Positions 56,679 to 61,410 of a stretch of 61,410 nucleotides of DNA are shown here, piece after piece. The number at the start of each line of letters is the position of its first letter. Positions within the stretch are counted from its first letter, which is position 1. Position numbers and translations under genes: made by a program. This DNA comes from Cupriavidus pauculus (GTDB lineage Bacteria > Pseudomonadota > Gammaproteobacteria > Burkholderiales > Burkholderiaceae): assembly GCF_008801835.1 (NCBI RefSeq), contig NZ_VZOW01000031.1:1-61410 (forward strand), in the 5' to 3' direction. The notes under the pieces are model-generated. The model did no database searches, had not been told where the DNA came from, and was given only the letters and a program-made list of their open reading frames with translations.

Positions 56679-57583
56679 CGGCCACGCTCGACGACGACCT
56701 GTCGCTGATCGACCGGTTCTGCGATGCGCTCTGGCTGGAAGACGGCCTGTCGCGCAATACCATCGACGCGTACCGTCGCGATCTGGCGATGCTGGCGCGC
56801 TGGCTGCACGAGAGCGAAACATGCGCGCTGCTGACCGTCGACGATGCGGCATTGTCCGGATATTTCTCGGCGCGACACGGCCAGACGCGCGCATCGTCGG
56901 CCAATCGCCGCCTCGCGGTATTCCGCCGCTTCTACCAATGGGCGCTGCGCGAGCATCTGATCGAGGCCGATCCGTGCCTGTTGCTGCGCCCCGCCAAGCA
57001 GCCGCCGCGTTTCCCCAAGACGCTCACCGAAGGCCAGGTGGAAGCGCTGCTCGAAGCGCCCGACACCGATACGCCGCTGGGGCTGCGCGACCGCACGATG
57101 CTGGAGCTGATGTATGCGAGCGGGCTGCGCGTGTCGGAGCTGACCACCATGAAGACGATCGAGATCGGCCTCAACGAAGGCGTGGCGCGCGTGGTGGGCG
57201 GCAAGGGCAACAAGGAGCGGCTGGTGCCGTTTGGCGTGCAGGCCGGCGACTGGCTGCGGCGCTACCTTGCCGAAGCCCGGCCGGTGCTGCTGGCCGGCCG
57301 CGCGTGCGACGAACTGTTCGTCACGCAACGCGGCGAAGGCATGACGCGCCAGACGTTCTGGCACCTGATCAAAAAACACGCGCGCGCGGCGGGCGTGCAT
57401 GCGCCGTTGTCCCCGCATACGCTGCGCCACGCGTTTGCCACGCATCTGCTGAACCACGGCGCCGACTTGCGCGTCGTGCAGATGCTGCTGGGACACGCCG
57501 ATATTTCCACCACGCAGATCTACACGCACGTGGCGCGCGAACGCCTGCGCGAGCTGCACCTGCACCACCATCCGCGCGGCTGA
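56675..57583 (+). CDS. xerD: site-specific tyrosine recombinase XerD
   Basis: A 302-residue tyrosine recombinase that resolves chromosome dimers at dif together with XerC. The N-terminal SAM-like DNA-binding domain covers 1-100. Catalytic residues are Arg in LMYASGLRVSEL, Lys in GGKGNKERLVPFG, His-Arg in HTLRHAFATHLL, His in LLGHADISTTQIYTHV and the following Tyr. The ATGA overlap with ogt sets the start. The surroundings are housekeeping genes, so this is chromosomal XerD, not a phage integrase. Confidence 0.95.
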   Translation: MTATLDDDLSLIDRFCDALWLEDGLSRNTIDAYRRDLAMLARWLHESETCALLTVDDAALSGYFSARHGQTRASSANRRLAVFRRFYQWALREHLIEADPCLLLRPAKQPPRFPKTLTEGQVEALLEAPDTDTPLGLRDRTMLELMYASGLRVSELTTMKTIEIGLNEGVARVVGGKGNKERLVPFGVQAGDWLRRYLAEARPVLLAGRACDELFVTQRGEGMTRQTFWHLIKKHARAAGVHAPLSPHTLRHAFATHLLNHGADLRVVQMLLGHADISTTQIYTHVARERLRELHLHHHPRG

Positions 57584-57605
57584 CGCCGTGCGGTTTCAAC
57601 GAATC

Positions 57606-58097
57606 ATGAGCAAGACCAAGCACGTTTCCGAGACTCCCGCGACCCAATGGCTGCGCAAGCACAACGTGGCATTCGGCGAACATCCCTATGACTACGTCGA
57701 CCACGGCGGCACCGCGGAATCGTCGCGCCAGCTTGGCGTGCCCGAGCATGCGGTGGTGAAAACGCTGGTCATGGAGGACGAAGCCGCCAGGCCGCTGATC
57801 GTGCTGATGCACGGCGACTGCTCGGTATCGACCAAGAATCTGGCGCGCCAGATCGGCTGCAAGAGCGTGCAGCCGTGCAAGCCTGAAGTGGCGCAGCGCC
57901 ACAGCGGCTACATGGTGGGTGGCACATCGCCGTTCGGCACCCGCAAGACCTTGCCGGTCTATGTCGAGGCATCTGTGCTGGCGCTGGACACGCTGTACAT
58001 CAACGGCGGACGCCGCGGCTATCTGGTCAGCATCGCGCCGGCCGTGCTGACCGACGTGCTGGGCGCAAAGCCCGTGGAATGCGCGCTGCCGGACTGA
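57606..58097 (+). CDS. ybaK: YbaK-type aminoacyl-tRNA deacylase
   Basis: A 163-residue protein of the YbaK/ProX/EbsC family that removes mischarged amino acids from tRNA, typically Cys-tRNAPro. Typical blocks are VVKTLVMEDEAARPLIVLMHGD, the strictly conserved Lys in STKNLARQIG, and VGGTSPFGTRKTLPVYVE. The start at 57606 gives the usual N-terminus; there is no strong ribosome site. It lies 22 nt after xerD. Confidence 0.9.
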   Translation: MSKTKHVSETPATQWLRKHNVAFGEHPYDYVDHGGTAESSRQLGVPEHAVVKTLVMEDEAARPLIVLMHGDCSVSTKNLARQIGCKSVQPCKPEVAQRHSGYMVGGTSPFGTRKTLPVYVEASVLALDTLYINGGRRGYLVSIAPAVLTDVLGAKPVECALPD

Positions 58098-58187
58098 TGC
58101 GTCGATACCGGGAAATCACGGAGTCCCCGGACGCGACGGCGCGCTACAATCGCGCCAGCCTGAAATCCCTTGTCTTGTCCCCACATA

Positions 58188-58796
58188 ATGGTCAACCTGA
58201 TTTTTGCCGTCATCGCCTATCTGATCGGATCGGTCTCATTCGCCGTCGTGGTCAGCAAGGTCATGGGCCTGCCCGATCCCCACAGCTACGGTTCCGGCAA
58301 TCCCGGCGCCACCAACGTGCTGCGCACGGGCAACAAGAAGGCCGCCATCCTGACGCTGATCGGCGATGGGCTGAAGGGCTACGTGGCGGTCATGCTGGCC
58401 AAGCATTTCGGGCCCGCATACGGCGTGGATGAGACCGGCATCGCGATGGTGGCGCTGGCGGTGTTCCTCGGACACCTGTTTCCGCTCTACCACCGCTTCG
58501 CGGGGGGCAAGGGCGTGGCCACGGCCGCGGGCATCCTGTTCGCCATCGATCCGGTGCTCGGCGCCGGTACGCTGGCCACATGGCTGATCATCGCGTTCTT
58601 CTTCCGCTATTCGTCGCTGGCTGCGCTGGTGTCGGCGATCTTCGCGCCGTTCTTCTACGTGCTGATCGAAGGCGTGGATATCGTGGCGGGCGCGATTCTG
58701 GTCATCAGCGTGCTGCTGATCGTGCGTCATCGCGGCAACATCGCCAAGCTGCTGGCAGGCAAGGAAAGCCGCATCGGCGAAAAGAAGAAGGCCTGA
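58188..58796 (+). CDS. plsY: acyl-phosphate glycerol-3-phosphate acyltransferase PlsY
   Basis: A 202-residue inner-membrane enzyme with five predicted membrane segments. It transfers the acyl group of acyl-phosphate to glycerol-3-phosphate, the first step of phospholipid synthesis. The three conserved blocks are DPHSYGSGNPGATNVLRTGNK, GDGLKGYVAV, and LGHLFPLYHRFAGGKGVAT. The ATG at 58188 is the natural start. Confidence 0.95.
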   Translation: MVNLIFAVIAYLIGSVSFAVVVSKVMGLPDPHSYGSGNPGATNVLRTGNKKAAILTLIGDGLKGYVAVMLAKHFGPAYGVDETGIAMVALAVFLGHLFPLYHRFAGGKGVATAAGILFAIDPVLGAGTLATWLIIAFFFRYSSLAALVSAIFAPFFYVLIEGVDIVAGAILVISVLLIVRHRGNIAKLLAGKESRIGEKKKA

Positions 58797-58883
58797 GGAT
58801 CACAGCCTTCCTGCCCCAGCCTGCATGGTGCGCGCCGATTGATGCATGGCTCGGCGCGATAAATCTGGCCCGGCGCCTTATGC

Positions 58884-60167
58884 TCAGGCCGCCTGGGCGA
58901 TGGCCGCAAACGGAAACAGCATCTCGACGCGCAAGCCGCCTTCCGTGCGATTGGCGATCGACAGGCGTCCGCCCGACTGCCTGACCAGCCGATCCACGAT
59001 GGCCAGCCCCAGCCCCGAATGCGCATTGCCGCCGCGCGCCGGATCCAGGCGCACGAACGGCATGGTGACGCGCTCGATGGCGTCGTCCGGAATACCGGGG
59101 CCCTGGTCCTCAACCGTCAGGCGCCAGCCTTCCTGCGTGCGCGCCGTTGCCACGTACACGGGCGGCGCGCCGTAGGCGTAGGCGTTGTCGACGAGATTGC
59201 CGATGATGCGGTCCAGCTGCGTGGCGATCATGCGGAAGCCCTCGCCGGCGGCGAGTTCCAACACCACCTGCCGATCCTGTTCCTGGAGCGACGCGGCAAG
59301 TTCGACGATCCGCTTGTCCACCGGCACGGGCCGCGCGGTCGGCTCGCTGCTCTGCGCAAAGGTCAGGAATTGCTCGACGATGGCAGACATCGAATCGACA
59401 TCGCGCGTGACGCCGGCGGCGGCCTTCGGATCGGCCAGCATCTCGGCGCGCAGCCGCAGCCGCGCCAGCGGCGTCTTGAGATCGTGCGCGATGCCAGCCA
59501 GCATGGTGTTGCGCTCCTGGTCGATGCGCACCAGATCGGCCACCATGCGATTGAAACGCTCGATCAACTGGCGTAATTCATGTGGACCGCGCTCGCGCAG
59601 CGGCGCCACGCTTTGCTGGCGCGAGAGCTTTTCGGCCGCCTCGGCCATGTCGCGCACGGGCCGCTGGAGCTGCCATGCCACGAACAGCGCAAACACGATG
59701 GCCACGCCCACCACCAGCACCACGCCCGGAATCAGCCGGTTGTCCGGCGGCGGGTTGTGCACAAACAGGATCGGCATCGCAATCCACCGGTTGCGATTGG
59801 GCAGCTTGATCCACAGCCGTGGCGTGGAGGCTTCGTCCTCGAGCCTGACCTCGGAACCCTGCGGCAGGCGTCCCGTGAACTGTTCGACGAGCCGGCGCGG
59901 CCGCCCCGCACGCGGCGCCGCCGCATGCTGGTCCGCCTCGGCGTTGTCGGCCACTTCCACCAGGCTGGGCAATTGCACGGGCGGCCGGGCGTCAAGCGCC
60001 CGTTCGATACTGTCCAGCTGGAACAGCATCTGTTCGACGGAATAGTCGATCTGCTGCTGGCGCCGGTCCATGCGCAGTATCGCCAGCCACGAGAAATGAC
60101 TGATCACCAGCACGGCGGCAATCAGCAGCGCCATGCGGCCGAACAGGGTGTCGATCCGGAGCTTCAT
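58884..60167 (-). CDS. EnvZ-like sensor histidine kinase
   Basis: A 427-residue inner-membrane sensor with two membrane segments (about 12-32 and 146-166) around a periplasmic loop, a HAMP linker, the phosphoacceptor His in LAGIAHDLKTPLARLR, and a HATPase domain ending in SGLGLAIVDRLVRQSGG. Its ATG overlaps the stop of the response regulator, so it is the second gene of the operon. It probably signals to that regulator and controls the divergent RND adaptor gene. Confidence 0.93.
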   Translation of the reverse strand: MKLRIDTLFGRMALLIAAVLVISHFSWLAILRMDRRQQQIDYSVEQMLFQLDSIERALDARPPVQLPSLVEVADNAEADQHAAAPRAGRPRRLVEQFTGRLPQGSEVRLEDEASTPRLWIKLPNRNRWIAMPILFVHNPPPDNRLIPGVVLVVGVAIVFALFVAWQLQRPVRDMAEAAEKLSRQQSVAPLRERGPHELRQLIERFNRMVADLVRIDQERNTMLAGIAHDLKTPLARLRLRAEMLADPKAAAGVTRDVDSMSAIVEQFLTFAQSSEPTARPVPVDKRIVELAASLQEQDRQVVLELAAGEGFRMIATQLDRIIGNLVDNAYAYGAPPVYVATARTQEGWRLTVEDQGPGIPDDAIERVTMPFVRLDPARGGNAHSGLGLAIVDRLVRQSGGRLSIANRTEGGLRVEMLFPFAAIAQAA

Positions 60168-60898
60168 TGCGGAATACTGTCCTCGGCCTCGTCCGGCACA
60201 AAGGTATAGCCACGGCCGCGCACGGTCTGGATATAGCGCGGGCGCTGCGCGTCCTCGTCGAGCAGGCGGCGCAGGCGCCAGATCTGCACGTCGATGCCGC
60301 GATCGCTGATGCCGTTCGCCGTGCCGTACATCAGCTCGACGATCCGCTCGCGCGACAGCACTTCGAGCGGATGCATCAGCAGCAGCTTGAGCAAGGCGAA
60401 CTCGGTGTCGCTGATCGACACGGCCTGGCCGTTGCGATCGAGCGAGCGCTGGCGGAAATTGACGCGGAACGGCCCGAAGGTCATCGATTCACGGTCCTCC
60501 GGCGCGGCGGCCGGACGTGCCAGCTTGCGGCGCAGCACCGCGTTGATGCGCGCCAGCAGCTCGCGCGGCGAGAACGGCTTGCCGAGATAGTCGTCGGCGC
60601 CGATCTCCAGGCCGACGATGCGGTCGATCTCGTCGCTGCGCGCGGTCAGCAGGATCACCGGGATGTCGTCGTTCTTGGCCCGCAGGTTGCGCAGCGCGGT
60701 CAGGCCGTCCACCTTGGGCATCATCAGGTCCAGCACGATCAGCGCCGGCCGCTCACGCTCGAGCCGGGCCTGCAGGCCGTCGCCGTCATGAAGCACCGAC
60801 ACGGCAAAGCCCTGCGATGTCAGGTATTCGCGCAGGAGGTCGCGCAGTTCGGGATCGTCATCGACGACGAGAATCTGGGTAGGCTGATTCGTTCGCAT
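60164..60898 (-). CDS. OmpR-family response regulator
   Basis: About 244 residues. The receiver domain has DDD at the start (VVDDDPELRD), the phosphorylation site Asp in IVLDLMMPKVDG, and Lys in LGKPFSPREL. The C-terminal winged helix ends in RPRYIQTVRGRGYTFVPD. The start is ATG 60898; ATG 60907 is also possible. It is coupled to the histidine kinase by an ATGA overlap and is divergent from the efflux adaptor gene. A tandem repeat at 60983-60997 may be its binding site. Confidence 0.93.
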   Translation of the reverse strand: MRTNQPTQILVVDDDPELRDLLREYLTSQGFAVSVLHDGDGLQARLERERPALIVLDLMMPKVDGLTALRNLRAKNDDIPVILLTARSDEIDRIVGLEIGADDYLGKPFSPRELLARINAVLRRKLARPAAAPEDRESMTFGPFRVNFRQRSLDRNGQAVSISDTEFALLKLLLMHPLEVLSRERIVELMYGTANGISDRGIDVQIWRLRRLLDEDAQRPRYIQTVRGRGYTFVPDEAEDSIPQ

Positions 60899-61207
60899 AG
60901 GCACCATGATAGTCAGGCCGCTGCCTGCACATTGCAAATCGGCTCAGACGTTTTGTTTCCGGAGGTTACACCCGCGCCGCTCGTAATCCGCTGTAATAAA
61001 AGCGGGAAGGGGCGAAATACGTGGGATGGCGGCGGCACATTATTCTTCATCCCATGACGCGCCCTGCCGGGCGCCATCCCATCAGACGGCGAGTCGCCCT
61101 GCCCTCGCGATGCGGCATACTGCTGCCACTTCGCCGTCACAAGTCGCTGTGCGAATACCGTTTGGCACGCGCTCCTTTTTCGTCGTGCCGTTCCCAGGAT
61201 TCCGGTC
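60899..61207. other. divergent region between the response regulator and the efflux adaptor gene
   Basis: About 309 bp without a supported gene. It holds the tandem repeat at 60983-60997 and presumably both promoters. No rho-independent terminator or riboswitch was recognised. Confidence 0.4.
60983..60997. promoter_or_regulatory. tandem GTAAT-N5-GTAAT repeat, candidate response-regulator site
   Basis: Two GTAAT pentamers with a 10-bp period, the layout of OmpR/CpxR-family sites (CpxR: GTAAA-N5-GTAAA). It lies about 85 bp upstream of the regulator start and about 215 bp upstream of the adaptor gene. Confidence 0.5.
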
Positions 61208-61410
61208 ATGTCCCACCCAGAACAAGGTCAGCCTCTTCCCCCCAATCCGCCGCGCGGCCCGGCCCGCTCGCGCCGCCGTGTCTGGATCGCCGTCGCGGTG
61301 ATCGTCGTGCTGGCAGGCGCCGGCTGGTACTGGCACAGCCAGCGCAAGGCCGCGCAGGAAGGCGCCGTCGCCGCGCCCGCGGGCGCCAGCGGCGCGGCGG
61401 GCAGGCGCGG
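61208..61410 (+). CDS. start of an RND efflux periplasmic adaptor (MdtA-like), 3' end outside window
   Basis: Only the first 67 residues are visible. They begin MSHPEQGQPLPPNPPRGP, then a basic stretch (SRRRV) and one hydrophobic segment (IAVAVIVVLAGAGWYW), then an Ala/Gly-rich linker. This is the usual front of an inner-membrane-anchored MdtA/MuxA-type membrane-fusion protein. AGGA is 8 nt before the ATG. The adjacent two-component system recalls BaeSR beside mdtABC. The call depends partly on context because the conserved domain lies past the edge. Confidence 0.65.
   Translation, partial: MSHPEQGQPLPPNPPRGPARSRRRVWIAVAVIVVLAGAGWYWHSQRKAAQEGAVAAPAGASGAAGRR

Noticed and set aside
56675..57583. 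Phage or island integrase
   Set aside because: The sequence and neighbours (ogt, ybaK, plsY) fit housekeeping XerD, and no attachment site or phage gene is near.

Overview
The window reads as chromosomal DNA of a high-GC betaproteobacterium of the Burkholderiaceae, most likely Cupriavidus or a close Ralstonia-lineage relative. The strongest clue is a complete soluble NAD-dependent formate dehydrogenase operon in the order fdsG-fdsB-fdsA-fdhD(fdsC)-fdsD with a divergent fdsR. FdsA carries its molybdenum-ligand Cys-His pair at residues 378-379. A housekeeping run sodB, xseA, exbB, exbD, lpxK, Trm112-type gene, kdsB, adk points the same way. No rRNA, tRNA, CRISPR array or transposase gene was seen.

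Layout. 1-1.6 kb: end of a DUF2235 (type VI phospholipase-like) effector gene with two tandem lipoprotein genes and a 21-codon stub of the effector, the scar of an effector/immunity duplication. 2-3.3 kb: stand-alone GT51 glycosyltransferase and an MgtC-like membrane protein. 3.3-10.7 kb: the fds operon and fdsR. 10.7-15 kb: M30-type metallopeptidase lipoprotein, PPK2 polyphosphate kinase, CorA/ZntB-type transporter. 15-19 kb: a sigma-54 activator divergent from a GntP-family permease and 3-hydroxybutyrate dehydrogenase, with two enhancer-like palindromes and a -24/-12 promoter between them. 19.1-25.3 kb: a giant kinase-like/ATPase/GAF/histidine-kinase protein divergent from an isochorismatase-family hydrolase.

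25.4-37.5 kb looks accessory. A leftward six-gene cluster encodes two alpha/beta hydrolases, two MDR-type dehydrogenases, an unknown protein and a TDT/SLAC1-type transporter. Around it are a FixJ-type response regulator with an MHS-type transporter, a soluble PAS histidine kinase, a single-domain response regulator, a LysR regulator and a GlxA-type regulator. It looks like an uncharacterised sensory-catabolic island.

37.7-46.2 kb is the conserved core block. It includes a 1-kb non-coding stretch between xseA and exbB with DnaA-box-like nonamers and three copies of a 48-50 bp dyad element. 46.2-50 kb holds regulators, a methyltransferase and a BASS transporter. 50-58.8 kb is mostly housekeeping (amiC, tsaE, queG, ogt, xerD, ybaK, plsY), with an AEC carrier, a chalcone-isomerase-like protein and a Bug-type binding protein. 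58.9-61.4 kb is an EnvZ/OmpR-type two-component system divergent from the start of an RND efflux adaptor gene, with a tandem response-regulator-like repeat between them.

All calls are from reading the sequence and remembered family knowledge; no database search was run. Start codons were chosen from ribosome-binding sites, overlaps and known N-termini, and alternatives are given where weak.
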